Shown here piece by piece: positions 46,137 through 54,546 of a stretch of DNA of 64,000 nt (position 1 is its first letter; every line of letters begins with the position of its first letter). Below the pieces are notes generated by a model, which saw only the letters and a list, made by a program, of their open reading frames with translations, did not search any database and was not told where the DNA came from. A program made the position numbers and the translations under genes. Source of the DNA: Solirubrobacter phytolaccae (GTDB taxonomy: Bacteria > Actinomycetota > Thermoleophilia > Solirubrobacterales > Solirubrobacteraceae); assembly GCF_027587195.1 (NCBI RefSeq), contig NZ_JAPDDP010000011.1:62001-126000 (forward strand). The letters are read 5' to 3'.

Positions 46137-47005
46137 GCTACGCCGTCGTCACCCCCGCGCGCAACGAGGCGGGCAACCTGCCGCGCCTGGCCGCGGCGCT
46201 GATCGCGCAGACGCTGCCGCCGGTCGCGTGGGTCGTCGTCGACGACGGCAGCACGGACGAGACGGCCGCGATCGTCGCCGAGCTCGCGGAGGCGCATCCG
46301 TGGATCAGCCGGCTCGACCGCGCCGGCGCGACCGACGAGGGCACGCTCGAGAACGGGCGCCGCGAGGGCCGTGACCTGCTGGCCTTCCGCGCCGGCGTCG
46401 AAGCGCTGCCCGGGCCGGTCGACGTGTTCGTGAAGATGGACGCCGACATCGACTTCGAGCCCGACTACTGCGAGCAGCTGATCGCGCGCTTCGAGCAGGA
46501 CCCGAAGCTCGGCATCGCGAGCGGCACCTGCCTCGAGCTCGAGGACGGCGAGTGGGTGCGGCGCACGAAGGCGGCGTCGACCGTCTGGGGCGCGTCACGC
46601 GCGTACCGCTGGTCGTGCCTGGACATCGTGCGGTCGCTCGAGCCGCGCATGGGCTGGGACGGGATCGACGAGCTGCAGGCGCAGCTGCGCGGCCTGGAGA
46701 CGGAGACGTTCATCGACCTGCCGTTCCGCCACAACCGGCCGGAGGGCGGACGCGAGGCATCGCCCCGTCATCACTACGTGCGGCTGGGCCGCGCGTGCTG
46801 GTACATGGGCTACCGCCCGAGCTACCTCGCGCTGCGCTCCGTCTACCGCGCCCGTCAGCAGCCGACCGCGCTGATGATGCTGTGGGGCTACGCGTCCTCG
46901 GCCGCCGCGCGCGAGCGGCGCTTCCCCGACCGCGACGTCGTGCGCGCGCTGCGCCACAGCCAGCGGCTGCGGACGGCGATCCGGCGCGGCGCGCCGGCCT
47001 CCTAG
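46133..47005 (+). CDS. GT2 family glycosyltransferase
   Basis: 290 residues from a GTG overlapping the asnB stop. GT-A motifs: YAVVTPARNEAGNLP, WVVVDDGSTDET, VDVFVKMDADIDFEPDY (metal site DAD) and a conserved WDGIDELQAQLRG in the acceptor region. The C-terminal part is basic and aromatic (HHYVRLGRACWYMGYRPSY), as in transferases of the dolichol-phosphate mannosyltransferase-like and exopolysaccharide groups. Translationally coupled to asnB. The stop shares CTAG with the convergent methyltransferase. Confidence 0.88.
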   Translation: MSYAVVTPARNEAGNLPRLAAALIAQTLPPVAWVVVDDGSTDETAAIVAELAEAHPWISRLDRAGATDEGTLENGRREGRDLLAFRAGVEALPGPVDVFVKMDADIDFEPDYCEQLIARFEQDPKLGIASGTCLELEDGEWVRRTKAASTVWGASRAYRWSCLDIVRSLEPRMGWDGIDELQAQLRGLETETFIDLPFRHNRPEGGREASPRHHYVRLGRACWYMGYRPSYLALRSVYRARQQPTALMMLWGYASSAAARERRFPDRDVVRALRHSQRLRTAIRRGAPAS

Positions 47006-47763
47006 CGCTCGCGGTAGGCGAGCGTGTCCACGTCGGTCGTGGACACGCGGTAGCCGCGGTCGATCAGGAGCCGCAGCACCGACTCGTGGTCCTCGCGGCT
47101 GAGGTGCGTGCTCTCGAAGTTGACGATGCTCGGCTGCCAGCGGTCGAAGTCGAACATGCGCACGATCTCGGCGTCGAAGCCCTCGGCGTCGATCTGCAGC
47201 AGGTCCACCTGCTCGACGCCCTCGAGCAGGTCGTGGAAGGACTTGGTCTCGACCTCGGTGGTCTCGATCAACGCCTCGATGTTGGGCACGAGGTGCTCGT
47301 GCGAGAGGATCGTCGCGCGCTCGAAGGTGGCGAGCTGGCCGGCCCAGTCGGGCACGCCCGGCTCCTGGCGGACGGTGTAGAACGGCAGCTGGCCGCTGAT
47401 GTGGGCGAGCGCGACGTTGCGCAGCTCCAGGCCCTCGACGCCGGCGTAGGTCTGTTGCAGGCGCGCGAAGTAGCGGGCCTGCGGCTCGACCAGCACGCCG
47501 CGCCAGCCGAAGCGCATGATCCACTCGTGGATCGGGTCGTTGGTCTGACCGTCGAAGGCGCCGACCTGCACGACGAACAGGTCAGGCCCGCCCGTCATGA
47601 TCCGGTGCGCGACGGCGTGCTCGAGCGTCATCCGCAGCTCGGCCTCCGGATGGTCGACGAAGACCTTCGAGACCCGCCGGACCTCGACGCCGCGTGCGCG
47701 CGCGGCAGCATTGGTGCGCGTGGCGGCATCGCGCACCAGCCGCTTGAGTTGAGCCCGATCCAC
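47002..47763 (-). CDS. FkbM-type methyltransferase
   Basis: 253 residues from a GTG. The FkbM/methyltransferase_21 core is recognisable: LFVVQVGAFDGQTND (SAM loop), WRGVLVEPQARYFARL, GLELRNVALAHISGQLPFY and VDLLQIDAEGFDAEIVRMFD, the last being the strongest family signature. FkbM proteins O-methylate sugars or polyketides; in an EPS locus a sugar hydroxyl is the likely target. TATCTT lies 8 nt upstream of the start. Confidence 0.88.
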   Translation of the reverse strand: MDRAQLKRLVRDAATRTNAAARARGVEVRRVSKVFVDHPEAELRMTLEHAVAHRIMTGGPDLFVVQVGAFDGQTNDPIHEWIMRFGWRGVLVEPQARYFARLQQTYAGVEGLELRNVALAHISGQLPFYTVRQEPGVPDWAGQLATFERATILSHEHLVPNIEALIETTEVETKSFHDLLEGVEQVDLLQIDAEGFDAEIVRMFDFDRWQPSIVNFESTHLSREDHESVLRLLIDRGYRVSTTDVDTLAYRER

Positions 47764-47771
47764 GGCACGGG

Positions 47772-47777
47772 AAGATA
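47772..47777 (-). promoter_or_regulatory. -10-like TATCTT, 8 nt before GTG 47763
   Basis: Leaderless-type spacing for the FkbM gene on the minus strand. Confidence 0.5.
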
Positions 47778-47827
47778 GCGGTGCAGAGCCCTATCCGACC
47801 GGCCAGGGCGTGCCGCGAAACCGCCGG

Positions 47828-47833
47828 TACGCT
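47828..47833 (+). promoter_or_regulatory. -10-like TACGCT, 8 nt before ATG 47842
   Basis: Leaderless-type spacing for the flippase gene; divergent from 47772. Confidence 0.55.
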
Positions 47834-47841
47834 CACTTTCG

Positions 47842-49350
47842 ATGGCCGAAGACAGCGCGCCCAAGGCGGGGTCGATCAGAGCGCGGGCGGTGTCCGGCGT
47901 CGGCTGGGTCGGCTTCTCGCAGATCGCGGTCCAGCTCACGCGGATGTTCGTCGCGATCGGCGTCGCCCGCATGCTGACGCCGAGCGAGTACGGCCTCGCC
48001 GCGCTCACGCTCGTGTTCGCGAGCCTCGTGCTGATCTTCTCCGACCTGGCACTCGGCGCCGCGCTGGTGCAGCGCAAGACGGTCACCGACGACGACAAGA
48101 ACACCGCGTTCTGGACGACCGTCGCGTCCGGCGTCATCTTCCTCGTGCTCGGCGTCGCGCTCTCGGGCCCGATGGCCGGCCTGTACGGCGAGCCGGACAC
48201 GCAGCCGCTGTTCGCGGCGCTGTCGGTGACGTTCGTCGTGGCCTCGCTCGGCGCCACCCAGCAGGCGCTGCTGCTGCGCGACATGGCCTTCCGTCGCCTG
48301 GAGCTGCTGTCGGTCGCCGGCGCGATGGCCGGCGCGCCGATCGCGCTCGCGCTCGCCGCCGCCGGGGCCGGGCCGTGGGCGATCATCGGCCAGCACATCG
48401 CGGTCGCGACGGCGACGTCGGCGCTGATGTGGCGCGCGTCGGACTGGCGCCCGCAGCTGCGCTTCTCCAAGGCCAGCCTGAAGGACCTGTGGTCGTTCAG
48501 CGGCTTCCTGGTCGGCCACCGGCTCCTCTACTACACGCAGCAGAACGCGGACAACTTCATCATCGGTCGCTGGGTGGGCAGCGCCGCCGTCGGCGCGTAC
48601 GCGATCGCCTACCAGGTGATGCTCGCGCCGGCCTCGCGCATCGGCGGCCCGATCCAGCGCGTGCTCGCGCCGGCGTTCTCGCGCATGCAGGACGAGCCCA
48701 AGCGGATCGCCGAGGCGTGGGCGAAGGTCGTGCGGATGATCGCCGCGATCTCCGTCCCGGCGCTCGCGGGCGTGATCGTCGTCGCCGACGACTTCGTGGC
48801 CGTCGCGCTCGGCTCGAGCTGGGCCGCCGCCGCGCCGATCATCCAGATCCTGGCCTGGGTCGGCATCCTGCAGGCGCTCCAGAGCACCAACGTGGACATC
48901 CTGATGGCGCGCGACCGCACCGCGCTGATGTTCCGCTTCACCTGCTTGTTCGTGGTCGCGCACGTCACCGCGTTCGCCGTCGGCGTCCAGTGGGGCGTGA
49001 CCGGCGTCGCCGCCGCGTACGCGATCTCCAGCACCATCGTCGACCCGATCCTGACGATCATCACCGCCCGCGTGCTCGGCGTCTCGCCGATGATCTTCGT
49101 GCGCGCGGTCAGCGGGGTCTTCCAGGCCGCGATCGGGATGATGATCGCCGTCGCCGCGGCGCGGATGGCGCTCGTCGACGCCGACGTGCCCGCGCTGGCA
49201 CGGCTCGTGCTGTGCGTCGCGGTCGGCGCCGTCGTCTACGTGCCGCTGCTCGCGTGGCGTGCCCCCGAGGTCGTCCGGGACACGCGCGCGCTCCTGCCGG
49301 CCCGCTTCCGGCGCGGCCGCGCGCCGGTGCCCGCCACCGCCGAGTCGTGA
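47842..49350 (+). CDS. Wzx-type polysaccharide flippase (MOP superfamily)
   Basis: 502 residues with about twelve to fourteen membrane helices. The start GVGWVGFSQIAVQLTRMFVAIGVARMLTPSEYG is the classic polysaccharide-synthesis/WzxC signature, and FSGFLVGHRLLYYTQQNADNFIIGRWVG is the second-half repeat motif of this family. It moves the undecaprenyl-linked repeat across the membrane. Its stop overlaps the GTG of the DsbA-like lipoprotein. A second, more divergent flippase is at 52265-53557. Confidence 0.92.
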   Translation: MAEDSAPKAGSIRARAVSGVGWVGFSQIAVQLTRMFVAIGVARMLTPSEYGLAALTLVFASLVLIFSDLALGAALVQRKTVTDDDKNTAFWTTVASGVIFLVLGVALSGPMAGLYGEPDTQPLFAALSVTFVVASLGATQQALLLRDMAFRRLELLSVAGAMAGAPIALALAAAGAGPWAIIGQHIAVATATSALMWRASDWRPQLRFSKASLKDLWSFSGFLVGHRLLYYTQQNADNFIIGRWVGSAAVGAYAIAYQVMLAPASRIGGPIQRVLAPAFSRMQDEPKRIAEAWAKVVRMIAAISVPALAGVIVVADDFVAVALGSSWAAAAPIIQILAWVGILQALQSTNVDILMARDRTALMFRFTCLFVVAHVTAFAVGVQWGVTGVAAAYAISSTIVDPILTIITARVLGVSPMIFVRAVSGVFQAAIGMMIAVAAARMALVDADVPALARLVLCVAVGAVVYVPLLAWRAPEVVRDTRALLPARFRRGRAPVPATAES

Positions 49351-50069
49351 GCGCGCGCCGCGCGCGGCTGCTCGGTGCGCTGCTCGTCGCCGCCACGCTG
49401 GCCGCGTGCGGCGGGAGCTCGAGCCCGCCCGACGCGCCGGACACGACCGCGACCGCGAGCGCCACGCCCGAGCCGCTCGGCACGGTCGCCGGCGTCGACC
49501 TCGCCACCGAGCAGTTCGACGGGATCGAGCAGCACGGCAACGTGCTCGGCGACCCGGACGCGAAGGTCACGCTCGTCGAGTACGCCGACCTCGTCTGCAC
49601 GCCGTGCGCGGTCTACTCGCAGGACGTCCTGCCGCAGGTGATCGAGGACCACGTCCGGTCCGGGGACGTGCGGATCGAGCTGCGGCCGATCGGCATCGCC
49701 CAGGAGTGGTCGACCCTCGCCGCGCAATACGCGTGGGGGGCGGCCGCGCAAGACCGCATGTGGACGTTCGCGAAGTTGTGGTGGGCCAACCAGCGCGACG
49801 AGACCACCGACTACGTCGACGACGCGTTCGCGCGCCGGATCGCCGAGGCGGTGCCCGGGCTCGACCCCGACCAGCTCGTCGACGACAGCCGGCTCGCCGA
49901 GACGCGCGCCCAGCACGACGACGCCGCGCAGGCCTTCCTCACGCAGCAACTCGATCGCGTGCCGGCGTTCGCCGCCGGACCTACCGGTGGGGAACTCGAA
50001 GTGCTCGATCTTGGTGAGACAGGCGCCCAAGCCAGTCGCGCGCTCGATCACGTGATCGCCGCGTTCTAA
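49347..50069 (+). CDS. DsbA-like thioredoxin-fold lipoprotein
   Basis: 240 residues from a GTG overlapping the flippase stop. A lipobox (TLAAC, Cys21) follows a short hydrophobic helix, then a Ser/Pro/Thr spacer to about residue 45. The thioredoxin fold starts [14 protein letters not shown], giving a C84-T-P-C87 redox motif, and has a DsbA_4-like helical insertion ending in [10 protein letters not shown] (cis-Pro region). It should sit on the outer face of the membrane as a disulfide oxidase or isomerase. Its place next to a flippase and just before a six-cysteine beta-helix gene suggests those proteins as clients (inference). Confidence 0.85.
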   Translation: MSARRARLLGALLVAATLAACGGSSSPPDAPDTTATASATPEPLGTVAGVDLATEQFDGIEQHGNVLGDPDAKVTLVEYADLVCTPCAVYSQDVLPQVIEDHVRSGDVRIELRPIGIAQEWSTLAAQYAWGAAAQDRMWTFAKLWWANQRDETTDYVDDAFARRIAEAVPGLDPDQLVDDSRLAETRAQHDDAAQAFLTQQLDRVPAFAAGPTGGELEVLDLGETGAQASRALDHVIAAF

Positions 50070-50103
50070 ACCAGAAACGCCTCGTTATCACCGCGTGGAA
50101 TGG

Positions 50104-50129
50104 GGGATAACCCTGATCAAGGGTGTCCC
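50104..50129 (+). promoter_or_regulatory. imperfect dyad upstream of the beta-helix/LamG gene
   Basis: GGGATAACCCTG and ATCAAGGGTGTCCC read as an imperfect 12-bp dyad centred on GATC, containing ACCCT/AGGGT perfect arms. It lies about 90 nt before the ATG at 50215. It may be an operator or the terminator of the lipoprotein gene. Confidence 0.3.
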
Positions 50130-50214
50130 TTGGACATCCGATAGGTCTCTCACGGCCCGGCTGGCCCCCTCTCTCTACGGCCGGGCATCTCCCCTTCCCC
50201 ATACAGGAGTATCG

Positions 50215-52272
50215 ATGCGTCGCGCCGTCCTGTCGGTCGTGCTCGGCCTTGCGTTTGCTGCCCCAACAGCGCAAGCCAGCACGTTGCATGTGTCCACCTC
50301 AGGCTCAGATAGCGCCGCGTGCACCGCGTCCGCGCCCTGCAAGTCGTTCGCGCGTGCCTATGCGGCAGCGGCGAGCGGCGACACGGTGTCCGTGGGCTCC
50401 GGAACCTTCGAGCCGCAGCAGGTCCCGGCCGGGACCAAGCCCGTGACCTTCATCACGAGCGCCGCCATCGTGCGCCAGCTGGACATCAAGTCCTCCAGCG
50501 TCGTGTTCGACGGGTTCAACATCGACGCCGGGTTCGCGAAGATGCCCGCGCTCGGCATCAGCGGCTCGAACGTCACGTTCAAGAACGGCCGTGTCGGCAA
50601 CGTCACGGACGAGAAGGGCGCCCTGGTCAACGGCGCGAACATCACGTTCGACAACGTCGTCTTCCACGACGTCCGGGTCACCGACTCGGCCGTGCACAAC
50701 GAGTGCATCTACGCGATCGTCGTGCCCGGCTTCACCGTGCGCAACAGCACCTTCACCGAGTGCGCGACGATGGACCTGTTCTTCACCTTCGGACACTGGT
50801 GGACGCCGACGCCGGCGCCCTACGGCAACGTGACGATCGAGAACAACGTCTTCGCCCACTCGACGAACATCGAAGCCGGCTCCTGGCACTACTTCAGCCT
50901 CTACGTCGGGGACACCGGCTCGGACGGCGGCACGCTGCAGAACTGGGTCGTCCGCAACAACACGTTCGAGATCCCGGCCAACATCAGCCGCACCTCGGGC
51001 ACGGGCTCGCGCTGGACGAACAACCTCGGCTCGTGGTCGTGCGTCTCCGGCGTGACCTACCGCGGCAACGTGGGCTCCAAGTGCGGCTCGTCCGACAAGG
51101 CCGTCAGCCCGGCGTCGAGCACGAAGACGACCCCGGCCGCGTTCGCGTGGGTGAACCCGGCGGTGTACGACTTCCGCCTGAAGGCCGGCTCGCCCGCCAT
51201 CAACGCCGGCGTCGCCGACGACGCCCCGGCGCGCGACCGCGACGGCAAGCTGCGCGACGCCACGCCGGACGCCGGCGCGTACGAGTTCGGCACGACGTCG
51301 ACGCCGACCCCGACGCCCACGCCGACCCCGACGACCACCCCGTCGCCGACGCCGACGCCCACCCCGACGTCCACGCCCACGCCCACGCCGACCGCGACCC
51401 CGGTCCCGCCGGCGCCCACGCCGACGCCGACCCCGGTGCCGCCCACGCCGACCGCGACGCCGACTCCGGTTCCGCCGGCGCCGACGGCCACGCCGACCCC
51501 GGCTCCGCCCGCGCCCACCCCGACGCCCACGCCCGCTCCGAGCCAGAAGCTCGTCGGCGCCTGGAGCTTCAACGAGACGTCCGGCACCACCGCCAAGGAC
51601 ACCAGCGGCCAGGGCAACACCGGCACGGTCTCCGGCGCGACCCGCGTCACCGCCGGCAAGTTCGGCGGCGCGCTGTCCTTCGACGGCGTCAATGACACGG
51701 TCAACATCCCCGACTCGGCCTCGCTCGACCTCACGACGGGCATGACGCTCGAGGCCTGGGTCAAGCCGACCTCGACCGCCGGCTACCGCAGCGTCGTCTT
51801 CAAGGAGAACGCCGCCGCCGGTCACCAGACCTACTCGCTGTACTCCTCCAACGGCAGCGCCCGCCCGGTGGCCGAGGTCGCCGTCGGCCCGAAGTACACC
51901 TCTGCTCTGAGCTCGCAGTCCGCAGAAGCGGGGGCGTGGACGCACGTCGCGGCCACGTTCGACGGCACCCAGCTCCGGGTCTACCGCAACGGCGTCGAGG
52001 TCGCGACCAAGGCGCTCAGCGGCTCGCTCGTGAAGTCCAACGACCCGCTCCGGATCGGCGGCAACAAGATCTGGGACGAGTGGTTCAAGGGCACGATCGA
52101 CGAGGTCCGCGTGTGGGCCGGCGCTCGCACCCGGGCGGAGATCGCCGCCGACATGGCCGCGCCGATCAGCGACACGGTCCAGGCCGGCGCCGCCAGCAAG
52201 AGCAGCAAGTCGAGCAAGGCCAAGGCCAAGAGCAAGGCCAAGACGAAGGCGAAGAAGACGAAGCTCAAGTAG
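50215..52272 (+). CDS. secreted beta-helix protein with LamG domain and polybasic tail
   Basis: 685 residues. AGGAG (50205-50209) lies 5 nt before the ATG. Signal peptide (about 1-21, cleaved near AQA|ST), six-cysteine beta-helix (22-360; [33 protein letters not shown]), Pro/Thr linker (361-443), LamG (444-650; [55 protein letters not shown]). The last 28 residues are a Lys/Ser/Ala tail ([17 protein letters not shown]...), absent from the paralogues. A basic tail could hold the protein to an acidic polysaccharide or the wall. The first 40 codons use unusual A/T-ending codons. The 3' end overlaps the convergent flippase by 8 bp. Confidence 0.88.
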   Translation: MRRAVLSVVLGLAFAAPTAQASTLHVSTSGSDSAACTASAPCKSFARAYAAAASGDTVSVGSGTFEPQQVPAGTKPVTFITSAAIVRQLDIKSSSVVFDGFNIDAGFAKMPALGISGSNVTFKNGRVGNVTDEKGALVNGANITFDNVVFHDVRVTDSAVHNECIYAIVVPGFTVRNSTFTECATMDLFFTFGHWWTPTPAPYGNVTIENNVFAHSTNIEAGSWHYFSLYVGDTGSDGGTLQNWVVRNNTFEIPANISRTSGTGSRWTNNLGSWSCVSGVTYRGNVGSKCGSSDKAVSPASSTKTTPAAFAWVNPAVYDFRLKAGSPAINAGVADDAPARDRDGKLRDATPDAGAYEFGTTSTPTPTPTPTPTTTPSPTPTPTPTSTPTPTPTATPVPPAPTPTPTPVPPTPTATPTPVPPAPTATPTPAPPAPTPTPTPAPSQKLVGAWSFNETSGTTAKDTSGQGNTGTVSGATRVTAGKFGGALSFDGVNDTVNIPDSASLDLTTGMTLEAWVKPTSTAGYRSVVFKENAAAGHQTYSLYSSNGSARPVAEVAVGPKYTSALSSQSAEAGAWTHVAATFDGTQLRVYRNGVEVATKALSGSLVKSNDPLRIGGNKIWDEWFKGTIDEVRVWAGARTRAEIAADMAAPISDTVQAGAASKSSKSSKAKAKSKAKTKAKKTKLK
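51295..51543 (+). repeat. Pro-Thr linker repeat
   Basis: About 250 bp encoding TPTPTPT then repeated [10 protein letters not shown]-like units between beta-helix and LamG. It is Pro-rich where the linkers at 34816-38360 are Thr-Ala-rich. Confidence 0.8.
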
Positions 52273-53557
52273 CGGGCTTCGCGCGCCACACGCGCACCAG
52301 CAGCAGCACCCCGACCAGCACCCCGGCGACCGCGAAGCCCACGCTCACACGCGTGAACGCGGCGCCGGGGAGGGTCAGCTGGAGGCCGATGAAGATGAGG
52401 GTGGCGAGCGCCCAGCGCCAGGCTGCGGCGCCCGCGTCATCCGCGGCGAGCAGGGCCTGCGAGAACGTGCTGGCGGCGAGGAAGCCGCCGATGCCGAGCG
52501 ACAGCAGCGCAAGGTCACCGCGGGTGGCCTCGAAGCCGGCGCCGTAGAGCAGGTCCATCGCCAGCGGGCCGACCGCGAGCGCGCCGAGCGCGCCGAGGAC
52601 GGCGATGCCGGCGCAGATGAGCGCGACCTTGACGGTGGCCGCGTGCAGACGGGCGTGGTCGCCCTGCGCGCGGTAGGTGGTGAAGTTCGCGAGCAGCGAG
52701 GCCGCGACGCCCTGGAACAGGAACACCGGCGCGCGGACCAGCAGGGCGGCGGCGAACAGCACGCCGGCGGTCGCGGCGGCGTCCTCGCCACCGCGGATCA
52801 GGACGATGAGCGGGCCGCCGCTGAGCAGGATCTGCTCGCAGCCGGCCATCACGGCGGCAGGCGCGGCGAAGCGGGCGGCGGCGCCGAGCTTGAACGGCGC
52901 GTGCTCGGTCGAGCCGCCGTTGACCTCCAGCAGGATGCCGCGGTCCCGCGAGAGCAGCGGGGCGAGCGCGCCGCCCACCGCGGCCGCGGCGATCGCGATC
53001 GCGGCGAGCGTGGTGGAGGCCCAGACGAGCAGCGGCAGCGCGACGAGCAGGCGGATGCCGCCGTCGGCGAGCAGGACGAGGCCGTAGCCGCCGAACCAGC
53101 GCACGCCGCCCGCGAGCCCGCGGGCGAAGTAAGAGAGCGCGTAGCCGGCGAGGCCGGCGACGAGCGCGACGGTCAGCTCGTCACGGCCGCCGAACAGGCC
53201 GTCGGTGATCGGCCCCCAGGCGGCGACGCACGCCAGGCACGCGGCGACGGCGACACCGCCGCCGAGCCAGGCCGTGGTGCGCACCGCGGCGCGGGCGTCC
53301 GCGCCGCGAGCGACGAGATCGGCCACCGTGCGCGAGACCGTCTGCTCGAGCGGACGGAACAGCAGCACGGCGATCAGGAACATCCCCGCCCACAGGGCGC
53401 CGATGGCGGCGAACGCCTCGGGCCCCAGGGCTCGTGCCGCCAGCACGTTGAACGCGTAGGCGAGCAGCCCTGAGGCGACCGTCCCGATCGACAGCAGCGC
53501 GGCGTCGCGCTTGCCGGCCTTCGGGGCGGGCGCCTTTGGAGCGGGGACTGCGGTCAC
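52265..53557 (-). CDS. polysaccharide export membrane protein, MOP flippase superfamily
   Basis: 430 residues from a GTG overlapping the epimerase stop. After a Pro/Ala/Lys-rich cytoplasmic start there are about twelve helices; [34 protein letters not shown] is the first-repeat motif of oligosaccharide flippases, and [19 protein letters not shown] follows. A related Leu/Ala-rich second half ends in a short basic tail. Last gene of the leftward operon from 60404, so it probably flips the intermediate made by that operon. It shares little sequence with the flippase at 47842. Confidence 0.82.
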   Translation of the reverse strand: MTAVPAPKAPAPKAGKRDAALLSIGTVASGLLAYAFNVLAARALGPEAFAAIGALWAGMFLIAVLLFRPLEQTVSRTVADLVARGADARAAVRTTAWLGGGVAVAACLACVAAWGPITDGLFGGRDELTVALVAGLAGYALSYFARGLAGGVRWFGGYGLVLLADGGIRLLVALPLLVWASTTLAAIAIAAAAVGGALAPLLSRDRGILLEVNGGSTEHAPFKLGAAARFAAPAAVMAGCEQILLSGGPLIVLIRGGEDAAATAGVLFAAALLVRAPVFLFQGVAASLLANFTTYRAQGDHARLHAATVKVALICAGIAVLGALGALAVGPLAMDLLYGAGFEATRGDLALLSLGIGGFLAASTFSQALLAADDAGAAAWRWALATLIFIGLQLTLPGAAFTRVSVGFAVAGVLVGVLLLVRVWRAKPAT

Positions 53558-54546
53558 GCGGCGACCTTGAGCTCGCGCAGCTCGCGGTGCCAGGCGATCG
53601 TCTTCTCGAGGCCTTCCTCGAGCTTGACCTGCGCCTTGTGGCCCAGGATGCGCTCGGCCTTCTCGGTCGAGGGGACGCGGATCTTCACGTCCTGGTAGTT
53701 GCCGCCCATCGACTCGTAGGAGACGATCTTGGCCCGCAGGTCGCCCTCGATGCCCATCGCGGTCTGCACCGTCTGGGCGAGGTCGATGATCTTCACCGGC
53801 TCCTCGTTGGCGATGTTGATGACCTCGCCGACGGCCTCCGGGGTGGCGAGCGCGCGGACGAAGCCGTCGACCGTGTCGCTCACGTACGTGAACGAGCGGA
53901 CCTGCTGGCCGTCGCCGTGGATCTCCATCTCCTTGCCGTCGAGGAGGTCCTCGAGGAACACGGAGAGCGGGCCGCCCCACCAGGAGGGGTGGTTGCGGAC
54001 GCCGTAGGCGTTGAAGAGGCGCAGGATCGAGACCTGCAGGCCGTTCTCCTCGTGCATGCGCAGGGCCAGGTGCTCGTCGTAGTACTTCGACGCGGCGTAG
54101 GACCAGCGGCGCGAGGTGGGCGGGCCGAGGACGATCTCGCCGTCCTCGCGGAAGGGCGTCGCGGCGTTGCCGTAGACGTCGGAGGTGGAGGTGAAGACGA
54201 CCGGCACGTCGAGGTCGAGCGCGACCTCGAAGGCGGACTCGGAGCCGCCGACGTTGACCTGCATCGTGTTCAGGGCCCCGCCGAAGCGCGGGATCTTGCA
54301 CGCGGCGAGGTGCATGATGCCCCCGACCTCGGCGAAGTCCTTGCGCATCCGCGCCGTGTCGCGGCAGTCGTACTCGAGCAGCTCGAAGCCGGGGCGGCCG
54401 AGGATGCCGCGGAGGTTCTCCGGGCCGCTCATCGAGAAGTCGTCGATGCCGATGACCTTGCAGCCCTCATCCAGAAGGCGCTCGACCAGGTTGGCGCCGA
54501 CGAACCCGGCGGCGCCGGTGATGCCGACGATGTCGGGGAGGTTCAT
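53554..54546 (-). CDS. NAD-dependent epimerase/dehydratase (extended SDR)
   Basis: 330 residues: GITGAAGFVGANL (NAD binding), STSDVYGN, WSYAASKYYDE (Tyr-Lys catalytic pair), LRLFNAYGVR and GDGQQVRSFTYVSDTVDG. It acts on an NDP-sugar, probably as a 4-epimerase or decarboxylase-like enzyme; the exact product is not determined. A strong AAGGAG lies 6 nt before the ATG although the start also overlaps the previous stop (ATGA), so it has both coupling and its own ribosome site. Confidence 0.88.
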   Translation of the reverse strand: MNLPDIVGITGAAGFVGANLVERLLDEGCKVIGIDDFSMSGPENLRGILGRPGFELLEYDCRDTARMRKDFAEVGGIMHLAACKIPRFGGALNTMQVNVGGSESAFEVALDLDVPVVFTSTSDVYGNAATPFREDGEIVLGPPTSRRWSYAASKYYDEHLALRMHEENGLQVSILRLFNAYGVRNHPSWWGGPLSVFLEDLLDGKEMEIHGDGQQVRSFTYVSDTVDGFVRALATPEAVGEVINIANEEPVKIIDLAQTVQTAMGIEGDLRAKIVSYESMGGNYQDVKIRVPSTEKAERILGHKAQVKLEEGLEKTIAWHRELRELKVAA

